A DNA stretch of 64,000 nt from an uncultured Clostridia bacterium (GTDB lineage Bacteria; Bacillota; Clostridia; TANB77; CAG-508): NCBI GenBank assembly GCA_934162535.1, contig CAKPJC010000005.1, forward strand, positions 1 to 64,000. Direction: 5' to 3'. Below the pieces are notes generated by a model. That model worked only from the letters and a program-made list of their open reading frames with translations. It was not told the origin of the DNA and ran no database searches. The position numbers and the translations under genes were made by a program. Shown here in pieces: positions 8,689-17,755 of this stretch; positions within the stretch are counted from its first letter, which is position 1; each line of letters begins with the position of its first letter.

Positions 8689-9249
8689 ATGAAATTTGTT
8701 TTAATCACAGGACCACAGGCAGTTGGAAAAATGACAGTGTGGCAAGAACTATCTAAAATAACAGGATTAAAATTATTACATAATCATATGACGATAGAAG
8801 TTTTAACAAAAATATTTGATTATGATAAAAACGCATTTAGAAAATTAAATGAAGAATTTAGAAAAGCAATATTTGAAGAATATTCAGCAAGTAATGAAAA
8901 GGGTTTAATATTTACAACAACATGGGAATTTGATAGAAAGGATGAATGGAACAGAATATATAGTTATTTTGATATATTCAAAAAACACAATGCAGAAATA
9001 TATATAGTAGAGCTTGAAGCAACATTAGAAGAAAGGCTTAAACGAAATATTACTGAAAATAGATTAAACCATAAGGCTTCAAAAAGAGATTTAGAATGGA
9101 GTAAAAACGATGTATTAAAATCTGAAGAAAAATACAGATTTAATTCAAAGGACGGAGAAATCAAAGAAAAAAATTATATAAAAATAAATAACGAAAAAAT
9201 CAGTGCAGAAGACACTGCAAAAATAATAAAGGAAAAATTTGAATTATAA
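8689..9249 (+). CDS. P-loop kinase-like protein (AAA/shikimate-kinase type)
   Basis: The 186-residue protein begins with a beta strand and a Walker A loop, VLITGPQAVGKMTVW (about 4-18). Family members are small P-loop kinases or nucleotide-binding proteins found beside acetyltransferases and Nudix enzymes. A GLIFTTTWEFDR segment could be the Walker B strand region. The natural substrate is unknown. The last 170 bp, from 9081 past the stop codon to 9250, recur almost exactly at 20223-20392. Its ribosome site is AGAGGTG upstream of ATG 8689. Confidence 0.7.
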   Translation: MKFVLITGPQAVGKMTVWQELSKITGLKLLHNHMTIEVLTKIFDYDKNAFRKLNEEFRKAIFEEYSASNEKGLIFTTTWEFDRKDEWNRIYSYFDIFKKHNAEIYIVELEATLEERLKRNITENRLNHKASKRDLEWSKNDVLKSEEKYRFNSKDGEIKEKNYIKINNEKISAEDTAKIIKEKFEL

Positions 9250-9250
9250 G
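9081..9250 (+). repeat. 170-bp direct repeat, copy 1 (3' end of the kinase gene)
   Basis: The sequence matches 20223-20392 at 168 of 170 positions by eye. The differences are aacgat/aatgat and aaggaaaaa/aagggaaaa. The offset is 11,142 bp, and the two copies bracket the complete fatty acid synthesis cluster. Confidence 0.95.
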
Positions 9251-9529
9251 GAAAGAAAAATGAACTGTAAAAAATTGACTTTAAAAAATAAATGTGATAA
9301 AATAGGCACATAAATCACCTTGCCAAGAGTAAGTTAACAAAGTTTTCTAATTCTAAGGAATACTTGAGAAAATGGATGAGGTTGTATCATCAGGGAGAAA
9401 ATGAATAAAGTAGAAATGTACAAAAAATCAAGGAAGCAATTATGAAAAATAAACTGTAATATTCCAAGAAAAGAGGCATATCTGTTTTCGTGCAGGTGTG
9501 CCTTTCTAAATAAGGAGATGATAAATCAA
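9251..9529 (+). other. Gap between kinase and tetR genes
   Basis: About 280 bp with no convincing open frame. The only clear structure is an imperfect hairpin at 9474-9503, AGGCATATCTG pairing with CAGGTGTGCCT (with G-U pairs) and followed by TTT, just before the tetR ribosome site. It may terminate read-through or shape the tetR leader. Confidence 0.5.
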
Positions 9530-10099
9530 ATGAACAAAACAAAAAGAAGAATATTTAATACAGCAGTAAAGCTATTTTCCGATAAGGGATATGATAATGC
9601 AAGTGTAGAAGAAATAACTGCAATAGCAGGTGTCGCAAAGGGGTCACTATATTATCACTTTGCAAAAAAAGAAGACATATTTGATTTGATATTACAAGAA
9701 GGAATGAAATTATTAAGAAACAGTATTGAAATAAAAACAAGAAATTGTGAAAGTTCATTAGATAAAATAAAAGCAATAATTTTAGTTGAAATAAAGGTCA
9801 TTGTAAAATATGAAGACTTTTTAAATGTTGTACTTTCTCAAATATGGGGAGAAGAAGAAAAAAATAAAAAATGCAAAAAAGCAGTATTTGAATATATAAA
9901 AATAATAGAAGAAATTGTTCAAGAAGGAATTGAAAATGGAGAATTTTATGATGGAGATGTAGAAGCAATATCAGCAGGAATATTTGGAGTAACATGCTCA
10001 AGTCTTATCTATAGATTAAAAAGAAACAGAGAAGTAGATGTTGAAACAATATACAATGGCTTTATAAATTCTGTAACAAGAACATTAAGTAAAAAATAG
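9530..10099 (+). CDS. TetR-family transcriptional regulator
   Basis: The protein (189 residues from ATG 9530) has a typical TetR N-terminal helix-turn-helix: RRIFNTAVKLFSDKGYD, then VEEITAIAGVAKGSLYYHF. ATG 9518 is part of the ribosome site (AAGGAG, 9512-9517), so I take ATG 9530 as the start. The C-terminal helical domain would bind the effector. The gene stands just before the fatty acid synthesis operon, and the intergenic region holds several inverted repeats. By analogy with other lipid-responsive TetR proteins it probably controls that operon, perhaps in response to acyl-CoA; this is inference from position. Confidence 0.85.
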   Translation: MNKTKRRIFNTAVKLFSDKGYDNASVEEITAIAGVAKGSLYYHFAKKEDIFDLILQEGMKLLRNSIEIKTRNCESSLDKIKAIILVEIKVIVKYEDFLNVVLSQIWGEEEKNKKCKKAVFEYIKIIEEIVQEGIENGEFYDGDVEAISAGIFGVTCSSLIYRLKRNREVDVETIYNGFINSVTRTLSKK

Positions 10100-10120
10100 G
10101 CTATAAGGTCTATTTTTTTT
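10091..10120 (+). terminator. Terminator of tetR
   Basis: AAAAAATAG (10091-10099, including the stop codon) pairs with CTATTTTTT across a 10-nt loop, ending in an eight-T run. Confidence 0.8.
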
Positions 10121-10146
10121 GACTAATATTACCTAAAATACATTAT

Positions 10147-10160
10147 ACTGACCTCTCAGT
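10147..10160 (+). promoter_or_regulatory. Palindromic operator candidate overlapping the -10 region
   Basis: ACTGA-CCTC-TCAGT is a perfect 5+4+5 palindrome. It overlaps a TATACT -10 box (10144-10149), which has TTGACT 19 bp upstream (10119-10124). This is the obvious place for TetR-type repression of the fatty acid operon. Confidence 0.6.
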
Positions 10161-10173
10161 CTAATGACATATG

Positions 10174-10227
10174 CTGATATATATGTTATAAATATCAGTA
10201 CGTTGAAAAATTAATTCTTTTTCAACG
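10174..10227 (+). promoter_or_regulatory. Two further inverted repeats in the fatty acid operon leader
   Basis: CTGATAT (10174-10180) is repeated inverted as ATATCAG (10192-10198), sharing the CTGA half of the upstream palindrome. Directly after it CGTTGAAAAA (10201-10210) and TTTTTCAACG (10218-10227) form a perfect 10-bp stem with a 7-nt loop. The first may be a second operator; the second may be an RNA hairpin in the leader. Confidence 0.5.
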
Positions 10228-10257
10228 AAATTGAGCCTTAAGAAAGGATTATAAAAA

Positions 10258-11994
10258 ATGAAACAACAAATAGAGATAAGAAATTTAAAAGAAATGTTAA
10301 ACAAAACTAAGGACTTATATAAAAACAAAACAGCATATAAAATAAAAAATGAAAAAAATGAATATATAGAAATATCACATGAACAAGTGAGAAATACAAT
10401 AAATTATCTTGGAACAAAGCTAATAGATATAGGATTGAAAAATAAAAGAATAGCGATAATTGGAGAAAATAGATATGAATGGGAAATAGCATATTTATCA
10501 ATTGTATGTGGAACTGGAATAGTAGTACCATTAGATAAATCTTTGCCAGAAAATGAACTCGAATCATTAATAAAAAGATCAGAAGTAGAAGCAATATTCT
10601 TTTCAGAAAAATATGAAGAAATACTAAAAAAGATAAAAGAGAAAGATGACAATAACTTAAAATATTTAATATCAATGGATAGAAAAGAAAATAGCCATCA
10701 AATATACTCACAAAGTATTCTTATAAGAGAAGGAGAAAAACTTGTTCAAAATGGAAATATAAGCTTTATAGATGCAAAAATAAATAATGAGGACATGAGC
10801 ATAATGTTGTTTACATCTGGAACAACATCTGCATCAAAAGTTGTTGCATTATCACACAAAAATATATGTTCAAACTTGATGGCAATTGGAAATACATTAG
10901 AAATAACATCAGATGACATATTCCTTTCCGTATTACCAGTACATCATGTTTTTGAATGCACAGTAGGTTTTCTATTTTCACTATATAGAGGTTCAACAAC
11001 AGTATTTTGTGAGGGAGTAAGACATATAATAGATAATTTGAAAGAACATAAAGTAACAGTTATGGCATGTGTTCCTGGAATATATGAAAGAATATTTGGC
11101 TTTATAAGGAAAAATTTAGAAAAGCAAGGCAAACTTCAAAACATATTAGAAAAAGAAAAAGAACTTAAAAATACAACAATGGAAGAAAGAAAAAAAATAT
11201 TTAAAGAAATACATGATATGTTAGGCGGAAATATAAAATTATTAATATCAGGAGCAGCAGCACTTGACCCACACATAGAAGAGAAATATAGATTACTAGG
11301 ACTAAACTTAGTACAAGGATATGGACTAACCGAAACATCTCCTGTTATTGCAGTTGGCACAAATAAAAATTATCGATTAGGTTCAATAGGAAAAACTATT
11401 CCTGGTGTTGAAGCAAAAATTGTGGATGTAAATAATGAAGGTATTGGAGAATTAATAGTAAAAGGACCCAATATTGCATTAGGATATTATAATGATGAAA
11501 AAGCAACAAAAAAAGCATTTAGAGGAGATGGTTTTTATACAGGAGATTTAGCAAAAATAGATGAAGATGGGTATATATTTATATGTGGAAGAAAAAAGAG
11601 TGTTATAGTATTGAAAAATGGTAAAAACATCTTTCCTGAAGAAATGGAAAATCTTATAAATAAAATTGAAGGTGTAAAAGAATCATTTATATTTGGAAAA
11701 CAGCAATCAGATGATAAAGAGAATATCAAAATAAATGTAAAAATTGTTTATGACGAAGAAATTATGAAAAATATATACAATGCACAAGGTGAAAATGAAA
11801 TACATAAAATTCTATCAGAAAAAATCAAAGAAATAAACAATCAAATGCCAAAATATAAGGCTATACTAGGAATAATATTAACACAAAAACCATTAATAAA
11901 AACAACAACAAATAAAATAAAAAGGCAGGAAAATTTAGATGAAATTAATAAATCTAAAGACTGGAATTTTAGGTCAAAAAGTAATTTACTATAA
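10258..11994 (+). CDS. AMP-binding acyl-activating enzyme (acyl-CoA/acyl-ACP synthetase type)
   Basis: This 578-residue ANL-superfamily enzyme has the P-loop-like motif MLFTSGTTSASKVV, the GYGLTETSP motif and the C-terminal GDLAKIDEDGYIFICGR hinge segment. Such enzymes activate fatty acids to acyl-AMP and then load CoA or acyl carrier protein. It leads the fatty acid synthesis operon and overlaps birA by 56 bp, so salvage of exogenous fatty acids is a reasonable role. A close paralogue of the same size lies at 44017. Whether the acceptor is CoA or ACP cannot be told here. Confidence 0.85.
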   Translation: MKQQIEIRNLKEMLNKTKDLYKNKTAYKIKNEKNEYIEISHEQVRNTINYLGTKLIDIGLKNKRIAIIGENRYEWEIAYLSIVCGTGIVVPLDKSLPENELESLIKRSEVEAIFFSEKYEEILKKIKEKDDNNLKYLISMDRKENSHQIYSQSILIREGEKLVQNGNISFIDAKINNEDMSIMLFTSGTTSASKVVALSHKNICSNLMAIGNTLEITSDDIFLSVLPVHHVFECTVGFLFSLYRGSTTVFCEGVRHIIDNLKEHKVTVMACVPGIYERIFGFIRKNLEKQGKLQNILEKEKELKNTTMEERKKIFKEIHDMLGGNIKLLISGAAALDPHIEEKYRLLGLNLVQGYGLTETSPVIAVGTNKNYRLGSIGKTIPGVEAKIVDVNNEGIGELIVKGPNIALGYYNDEKATKKAFRGDGFYTGDLAKIDEDGYIFICGRKKSVIVLKNGKNIFPEEMENLINKIEGVKESFIFGKQQSDDKENIKINVKIVYDEEIMKNIYNAQGENEIHKILSEKIKEINNQMPKYKAILGIILTQKPLIKTTTNKIKRQENLDEINKSKDWNFRSKSNLL

Positions 11995-12517
11995 TAAAAT
12001 TGATTCAACACAAGAGGAAATGTGGAGACTAATGCAAAATAATAATTTAGAAAATGGAACGATAATTATTGCAGATATTCAAACAAATGGAAAAGGTACA
12101 CATGGGAGAATATGGCACACTGATGAGATAAATAATATTGCATTTTCATTATATATAAAAGCTAATTGTAGTGTGAATCAATTAAATGGATTAACTATTG
12201 ATATTGCCAAAACATTAGTGAGTATTTTTAAAAAAGAATATAACATAAATGTAGAAATTAGTGAACCAAATGACTTGAATATAAATGGAAAAAAAATAGG
12301 TGGAATATTAACTGAATGTAAAGTTATTAATAAAAATGTTAAGCACCTTGTAATAGGAATAGGGATTAATACAACCAAAACAAACTTCACTAGTGATATA
12401 AAAGATATAGCAACATCAATATATAGAGAATTGAATATAGAAACAGATAGAGAAAAGATTATATCGGATTTTTGTAATGAATTTGAAGAAATAGTCCAAA
12501 GGAGAAAAATATTATGA
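11939..12517 (+). CDS. birA: Biotin--[acetyl-CoA-carboxylase] ligase (no DNA-binding domain)
   Basis: The 192-residue protein has the family motifs: STQEEMWRLM at the start, NGKGTHGRIWH (biotinyl-AMP loop), NDLNINGKKIGGILTE and the GIGINT segment. It is the catalytic domain alone, without the N-terminal helix-turn-helix of bifunctional BirA repressors, so it should biotinylate AccB (15522) but not repress. Its start overlaps the acyl-activating gene by 56 bp and its end overlaps fabD by 4 bp, meaning tight translational coupling. The usual KWPND motif reads EPNDL here, a mild deviation. Confidence 0.88.
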   Translation: MKLINLKTGILGQKVIYYNKIDSTQEEMWRLMQNNNLENGTIIIADIQTNGKGTHGRIWHTDEINNIAFSLYIKANCSVNQLNGLTIDIAKTLVSIFKKEYNINVEISEPNDLNINGKKIGGILTECKVINKNVKHLVIGIGINTTKTNFTSDIKDIATSIYRELNIETDREKIISDFCNEFEEIVQRRKIL

Positions 12518-13464
12518 GAATAGGATTTTTATTTCCTGGCCAGGGAAGCCAAGCGATTGGAATAGGAAAAGATTTATATGATAAATATGAAAAAGTAAAA
12601 AAAGTATATGATAATGTTCAAAAAATAACTGGAATTAATATAAAAGAAATATCTTTTAATGCTTCAGAAGAAGAATTAAATAAAACAGAAAATACACAAT
12701 TAGCAATATTAACACATAGCCTGGCAATATTAGAAATTTTAAAGAAAAATAATATTAGTGCAGACTTATCAGCTGGGCTAAGTTTAGGAGAATATACAGC
12801 ATTAATAGAAGATGGCGTATTTGATTTTGAAGATGGTGTTAAACTTGTGAAAAAAAGAGGAGAAATAATGAGAGACTTTGTCCCTAAAGGAAATTGGAAA
12901 ATGTCTGCAATACTTGGACTAGAAGAACAAAAAGTCAATAAAATATGTGAGCAAGTAAAAGATGGTTTTGTTGTACCTGCAAACTATAATACAATTGGTC
13001 AAATAGTTATTTCTGGCGATGAAAAAGCCGTGTTATGTGCAAATGAACTTGCAAAAGAAGCTGGTGCAAGAAGGACTACATTATTAAAAACTACAGGACC
13101 ATTTCATACAGAAAAATTAATTGAATGTTCAAAACAATTAAAAAAAGAAATAGATAAAATAAAGATAAATCAAAAGGAATGCAAGGTCGTAAAAAATATA
13201 GATGGAAGTATTTATAGTAAATCAGACGATATTTCGAAAATCTTGTCAGAACATATTATGAGTCCAGTAAGATTTACAGAATGTTTGAAAACAATGTCTG
13301 AAAATGGGATAGATACTTTTATTGAGATTGGACCAAGCAAAACATTAAGTGGGTTTGTAAAAAGAATGGATTTTGGAAAAAATGTTGAAATTTACAATAT
13401 TAATAATGTGGAAACTTTAGAGCAAACCATACATGATTTAAAGCTGAAAAAGAAGGAGGGTTAA
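12514..13464 (+). CDS. fabD: Malonyl-CoA:ACP transacylase
   Basis: The 316-residue protein starts FLFPGQGSQ and carries the nucleophile elbow GLSLGEY (88-94, Ser90), in which Leu replaces the His of the commoner GHSLGE. A second catalytic segment, TTGPFHTEKL, holds the active His, and a C-terminal IEIGPSKTLSGF follows. It moves malonyl groups from CoA to ACP, making the extender for FabF. It overlaps birA by four bases (ATGA) and ends one base before the fabG start codon. Confidence 0.93.
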   Translation: MRIGFLFPGQGSQAIGIGKDLYDKYEKVKKVYDNVQKITGINIKEISFNASEEELNKTENTQLAILTHSLAILEILKKNNISADLSAGLSLGEYTALIEDGVFDFEDGVKLVKKRGEIMRDFVPKGNWKMSAILGLEEQKVNKICEQVKDGFVVPANYNTIGQIVISGDEKAVLCANELAKEAGARRTTLLKTTGPFHTEKLIECSKQLKKEIDKIKINQKECKVVKNIDGSIYSKSDDISKILSEHIMSPVRFTECLKTMSENGIDTFIEIGPSKTLSGFVKRMDFGKNVEIYNINNVETLEQTIHDLKLKKKEG

Positions 13465-13465
13465 G

Positions 13466-14201
13466 ATGAACAAAGTAGCATTTATAACAGGAGGCTCAAG
13501 AGGAATAGGCAAACAAACTGCCATAACTCTTGCAAAAGAACGGATATGATATAATTATTAATTATAAAACAAAAGATGATACAATAATTGAAGTCAAAAA
13601 TGAAATAGAAAAATTTAATGTTAAATGTATGGCAATACAAGGAGATGTTTCAGACTTTGAAGATGCGAAAAATATGGTAGAAAGGATTATTGAAAAGTTT
13701 GGGAAAATTGATGTATTAGTTAACAATGCAGGTATAACAAAAGATATGCTTATTATGAGAATGAAAAAAGAGGATTTTGAAGATGTAATTAATATAAATC
13801 TTATAGGAACATTTAATGTGACGAAAAATGTTATTCCATATATGGTGAAACAGAGAAGAGGAAAGATTATAAATTTATCATCTGTTGTAGGAATAAGTGG
13901 AAATGCTGGGCAAACAAATTATAGTGCATCAAAAGCTGGCATAATAGGTTTTACAAAAAGTTTAGCAAAAGAATTGGGAAGCAGGAATATACTTGTAAAT
14001 GCTGTTGCCCCAGGTTTTATAGAAACAGATATGACAAATATATTAAAAGATGAAGTAAAAGAAGAAATAAGCAAAAATATTCCATTAAAAAGAACAGGTA
14101 CAGTTAATGATGTTGCAAATGTTATTAAATTTTTAGCTTCAGACGATAGTTCATATATTACAGGGCAAGTTATAAACATTGATGGTGGAATGCAGATATA
14201 G
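13466..14201 (+). CDS. fabG: 3-oxoacyl-ACP reductase, read through a +1 shift at CGGA
   Basis: ATG 13466 follows AGGAGGG and starts the correct FabG N-terminus, with the cofactor motif TGGSRGIG. The frame then meets CGG ATA TGA, with the stop at 13547-13549. Skipping one base, or reading CGGA at 13541-13544 as one codon, gives ITLAKE-G-YDIIINY and the rest of a normal FabG: NNAG, catalytic Ser, YSASK and the C-terminal IDGG. The spliced product has 244 residues, the normal family length. A start at TTG 13530 would lose the dinucleotide-binding loop and cannot make an active enzyme. Neighbours fabD and fabF are intact, so loss of function is unlikely. Confidence 0.85.
13541..13544 (+). other. 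CGGA four-base codon / +1 recoding site in fabG
   Basis: The context is GCA AAA GAA CGGA TAT GAT. FabG proteins have Gly in this place (LAKEGY is very common). The zero-frame stop comes two codons after CGG. Confidence 0.7.
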
Positions 14202-14269
14202 TATATTTTTTTCAAGAAATACAAATAAATATCTAAATTTTCAAAACCAAGAAAGGAAGGCAAGAATTT

Positions 14270-15514
14270 ATGGAAAGTATGGAAAGAAGAGTTGTAATAA
14301 CAGGATTAGGAGCAATTACTCCAATCGGATACAATGTAGAAGAAACATGGAAAAGTATAGAAGAGAAAAAATGTGGTATTGATGAGATTACACTTTTTGA
14401 TAATAAAAATTTTAAGACTAAATTAGATGCAGAGGTAAAAAATTATACTCCATTAGATTATTTTGAAGCTAAACAAGCAAAAAGACTAGACAAGTCATCA
14501 CAGTTTGCTATTATTGCAAGTAGAGAAGCAGTAATAGATTCTGGTATAACAAAAGAAAATACAGATTTTAATAGAGTTGGAACATTTGTTAGTTCAGGGA
14601 TTGCAGGTCTGACAACAATACAAGAACAATGTGAAATAAACTTTGAAAAGGGAAATAAAAGAGTATCTCCAATGTTTATACCAATGTCAATTGCAAATAT
14701 GCCTTCAGGAAATGTTGCAATTGAATTTGGTTTTAAGGGTGAATCTATGGGAATAGTTACAGCATGTAGTTCATCAACGCATGCAATAGGAGAGGCATTT
14801 AAAACAATAAAACTTGGAGAAGAAGATGTTATAATTGCTGGTGGAACAGAAGCAGCAATATGTGAAGTAGGTATTGCAGGATTCGAAAATATGAAAGCAT
14901 TATCAAGTAGTACTGATAAAAATAGAGCAAGTATTCCATTTGATAAAGAAAGAAATGGTTTCGTAATGGGAGAGGGAGCTGGAATTATAGTATTAGAAGA
15001 GCTTGAACACGCTTTAGAAAGAGGTGCAAAAATTTATGGAGAAATAATCGGATATGGTTCAACAACAGATGCATATCATATAACATCACCATGTCCTAAT
15101 GGAGAAGGTGCAAAAAATGCAATGTTGAGAGCGATATCAAGTGCAAAGATAGAGCCAGATGAAATCCAATATATAAATGCACATGGTACATCAACACATC
15201 TAAATGATTCAATTGAAACATTAGCAATAAAATCAGCATTTAAAGAACATTCAAAAAAATTATCAGTGAGTTCTACAAAAGGAAATACAGGTCATTTACT
15301 AGGTGCTGCAGGTAGTGTTGAGGCAATAATTTGTTTAAAAGCAATTGAAAATCAGATTATACCTCCAACAATAAATTACAAAGAAAAAGATGAAGAATGT
15401 AATTTAGACATAGTCCCAAATGAAATAAGAAAGTCGAAACTAAATATAGTAATGTCAAACTCTTTAGGGTTTGGTGGTCATAATGCAAGTATAATATTCA
15501 AGAAATGGGGGTAA
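14270..15514 (+). CDS. fabF: 3-oxoacyl-ACP synthase II
   Basis: The 414-residue condensing enzyme has VVITGLGAITPIG at the start, the nucleophile segment TACSSSTHAIGEA (active Cys), NAHGTST with the first catalytic His, and KGNTGHLLGAAGSVEA with the second. It catalyses chain elongation by condensing malonyl-ACP with acyl-ACP. It follows fabG after 68 bp and precedes accB by 7 bp. No fabH or acpP gene is present in the cluster; those must be elsewhere. Confidence 0.95.
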   Translation: MESMERRVVITGLGAITPIGYNVEETWKSIEEKKCGIDEITLFDNKNFKTKLDAEVKNYTPLDYFEAKQAKRLDKSSQFAIIASREAVIDSGITKENTDFNRVGTFVSSGIAGLTTIQEQCEINFEKGNKRVSPMFIPMSIANMPSGNVAIEFGFKGESMGIVTACSSSTHAIGEAFKTIKLGEEDVIIAGGTEAAICEVGIAGFENMKALSSSTDKNRASIPFDKERNGFVMGEGAGIIVLEELEHALERGAKIYGEIIGYGSTTDAYHITSPCPNGEGAKNAMLRAISSAKIEPDEIQYINAHGTSTHLNDSIETLAIKSAFKEHSKKLSVSSTKGNTGHLLGAAGSVEAIICLKAIENQIIPPTINYKEKDEECNLDIVPNEIRKSKLNIVMSNSLGFGGHNASIIFKKWG

Positions 15515-15521
15515 CAGGTAA

Positions 15522-15941
15522 ATGGATTATGATAAAATAAAACAATTAATAAATGATATGGGAAATTCAAGGCTTTCAAGCCTTGATATAAACTTTCCAG
15601 ATGGAACAAAAATCAGTATGACAAGAGAAGAGAAAACATCAAATATAACTGAAAAAGAAAGTAATGTCATAGATGTACCAGAAAAAATAGATATTAAGTC
15701 AGACAAATGTAATATAGTGAAATCACCTATGGTAGGAACATTTTATTTAAAACCTTCTCCAACCTCAGCACAATATGTTGAGATTGGAAAAGAAATAAAA
15801 AAAGGAGAAACACTTTGTATAATTGAAGCAATGAAACTCATGAATGAAATTGAGTCAGAATTTAATGGAAAAATAAAAGACATTCTTGTAAAAGATGGAG
15901 ATGCAGTAGAATACGGAACAGAGTTATTTATAATTGAGTAG
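15522..15941 (+). CDS. accB: Acetyl-CoA carboxylase biotin carboxyl carrier protein
   Basis: The 139-residue protein has a poorly conserved N-terminal part, an acidic linker and a C-terminal biotinyl domain (about 64-139). The biotinylated Lys105 lies in EAMKLMNE, with the thumb-like SPMVGTFYLKPSP before it. It carries the carboxyl group between AccC and AccAD and should be modified by the BirA encoded upstream. Confidence 0.93.
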   Translation: MDYDKIKQLINDMGNSRLSSLDINFPDGTKISMTREEKTSNITEKESNVIDVPEKIDIKSDKCNIVKSPMVGTFYLKPSPTSAQYVEIGKEIKKGETLCIIEAMKLMNEIESEFNGKIKDILVKDGDAVEYGTELFIIE

Positions 15942-15956
15942 AGAGGAATTTATAAT

Positions 15957-16385
15957 ATGTTAAGTAAAGAGGAAATAAAGAGAATCATACCACAAAGAGA
16001 ACCATTTTTGATGATAGATGAAGTGGAGGAATATATATCTGGAGAAATGGCTATTGCATATAAAAATGTGAATGAAAGTGAGTGGTATTTTAAAGGGCAT
16101 TTCCCTGGAAATCCTATTATGCCAGGAGTGCTTATAACAGAAGCATTAGCGCAAACAGGTGCAGTTGCAATATTATCATTAGAAGAAAATAAAGGCAAAA
16201 ATGCTCTTTTTGGTGGAATTGATAAAATGAAATTTAAAAAAATGGTTACACCAGGAGACAGATTAAAACTAGAAGTTAGAATAATAAAAAAGAAAGGACC
16301 TATTGGTGTAGGAGAAGGAATTGCAACAGTAAATGGAGATGTTGTAGCAAAAGGTGAACTTACATTTGCTGTGGTTGAAAAATAA
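15957..16385 (+). CDS. fabZ: 3-hydroxyacyl-ACP dehydratase
   Basis: This 142-residue hot-dog-fold enzyme contains the motif GHFPGNPIMPGVLITEA, with catalytic His48 and Glu62. It removes water from 3-hydroxyacyl-ACP in the elongation cycle. It lies between accB and accC, the usual clostridial order. Length and start (ATG 15957 behind GAGAGGAA) are normal. Confidence 0.94.
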   Translation: MLSKEEIKRIIPQREPFLMIDEVEEYISGEMAIAYKNVNESEWYFKGHFPGNPIMPGVLITEALAQTGAVAILSLEENKGKNALFGGIDKMKFKKMVTPGDRLKLEVRIIKKKGPIGVGEGIATVNGDVVAKGELTFAVVEK

Positions 16386-16414
16386 TTACAATTTAAGAAA
16401 GGGAAGATTACAAA

Positions 16415-17755
16415 ATGAATAAAATACTAATTGCCAATAGAGGAGAAATAGCTGTTCGTATAATTAGAGCATGTAAAGAAATGAATATAAAAACAGTTGC
16501 AGTATATTCAGAAGCAGATAAAAATGCATTACATACTAAACTTGCAGATGAGGCAATATGTATAGGACCAGCTAATTCAAAACAAAGTTATTTAAATATA
16601 AAAAATATAATAGAAGCTGCAAATATAACAAAAGCAGATAGTATTCATCCGGGCTTCGGCTTTTTGTCCGAAAATTCTCAATTTTCAAAAATATGTGAAG
16701 AATCAAATATAAAGTTTATTGGACCTAGTTCAAATGTAATAGAATTACTTGGAAATAAATCTAATAGTAAAGAATTGATGAAAAATGAAGGAATACCTGT
16801 TATTCCAGGTTCTGATGGAAGTATAAAAAATTTAAAATCTGCAATAATGGTTTGTGAGAAAATAGGTTATCCAGTTTTATTAAAAGCTTCTGCTGGTGGT
16901 GGAGGAAAAGGTATAAGAATAGTAAACTCATTCCAAGAATTAGAATTGAATTATAATATTGTTAAACAAGAGGCTAAAAATTCATTTAATGATGATGAAA
17001 TATATATTGAAAAATATATAAAAAATCCTAGACATGTAGAAATACAGATTTTAGCAGATGAGCACGGAAATGTTATACATTTAGGAGAAAGAGATTGTAC
17101 AATTCAAAGGAAACATCAAAAAGTAATTGAAGAAACTCCATCAACAATAATAGATGAAAAACTTAGAAATAAAATGGGAAATATGGCTGTAAAGGTTGCA
17201 AAAGTTGCAGGATATACAAGTTGTGGTACAGTTGAATTTTTGGTTGATAGTGATAAAAACTTTTACTTTATGGAAATGAATACAAGAATTCAAGTGGAAC
17301 ATCCAATAACAGAAATGCGAACAGGTATAGATTTGGTAAAAGAACAGATAAGAATTGCAGGTGGAGAAATACTTAAATATAAACAAAAAGATATTGAATT
17401 TAGAGGTCATTCAATAGAGTGTAGAATAAATGCTGAAAATCCGAACAAAAATTTTGTGCCATCACCAGGGTTGATAAAAGAGATAAATTTGCCAGGTGGA
17501 AATGGAATAAGAATAGATACTGCGATATATAGTGGATATACAATTCCACCATATTATGATTCAATGGTTGCAAAAATAATTGTACATGGAACAAACAGAA
17601 ATGAAGCAATTAGTAAAATGAAAAGAGCATTAGAGGAATTAGTAATAGATGGAGTAGATACAAATAGGGATTTTCTTTTTGATATTATAAGAAATCCTAA
17701 TTTTATTAGAGGTAAATATGATACATCATTTATTGAAGAGGAGATAATAAAATGA
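16415..17755 (+). CDS. accC: Acetyl-CoA carboxylase biotin carboxylase
   Basis: The 446-residue ATP-grasp enzyme has IANRGEIAVRIIRA at the N-terminus, HPGFGFLSEN, the glycine-rich loop ASAGGGGKGIR and MEMNTRIQVEHP with the metal and biotin site. It carboxylates the biotin of AccB. The last codons overlap accD by four bases (ATGA), so the two are translationally coupled. Confidence 0.96.
   Translation: MNKILIANRGEIAVRIIRACKEMNIKTVAVYSEADKNALHTKLADEAICIGPANSKQSYLNIKNIIEAANITKADSIHPGFGFLSENSQFSKICEESNIKFIGPSSNVIELLGNKSNSKELMKNEGIPVIPGSDGSIKNLKSAIMVCEKIGYPVLLKASAGGGGKGIRIVNSFQELELNYNIVKQEAKNSFNDDEIYIEKYIKNPRHVEIQILADEHGNVIHLGERDCTIQRKHQKVIEETPSTIIDEKLRNKMGNMAVKVAKVAGYTSCGTVEFLVDSDKNFYFMEMNTRIQVEHPITEMRTGIDLVKEQIRIAGGEILKYKQKDIEFRGHSIECRINAENPNKNFVPSPGLIKEINLPGGNGIRIDTAIYSGYTIPPYYDSMVAKIIVHGTNRNEAISKMKRALEELVIDGVDTNRDFLFDIIRNPNFIRGKYDTSFIEEEIIK

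Noticed and set aside
13530..14201. A shorter FabG starting at TTG 13530
   Set aside because: It would lack the TGGSRGIG cofactor loop and has no ribosome site. The correct N-terminus lies in the frame starting at ATG 13466, so recoding or an extra base explains the data better.
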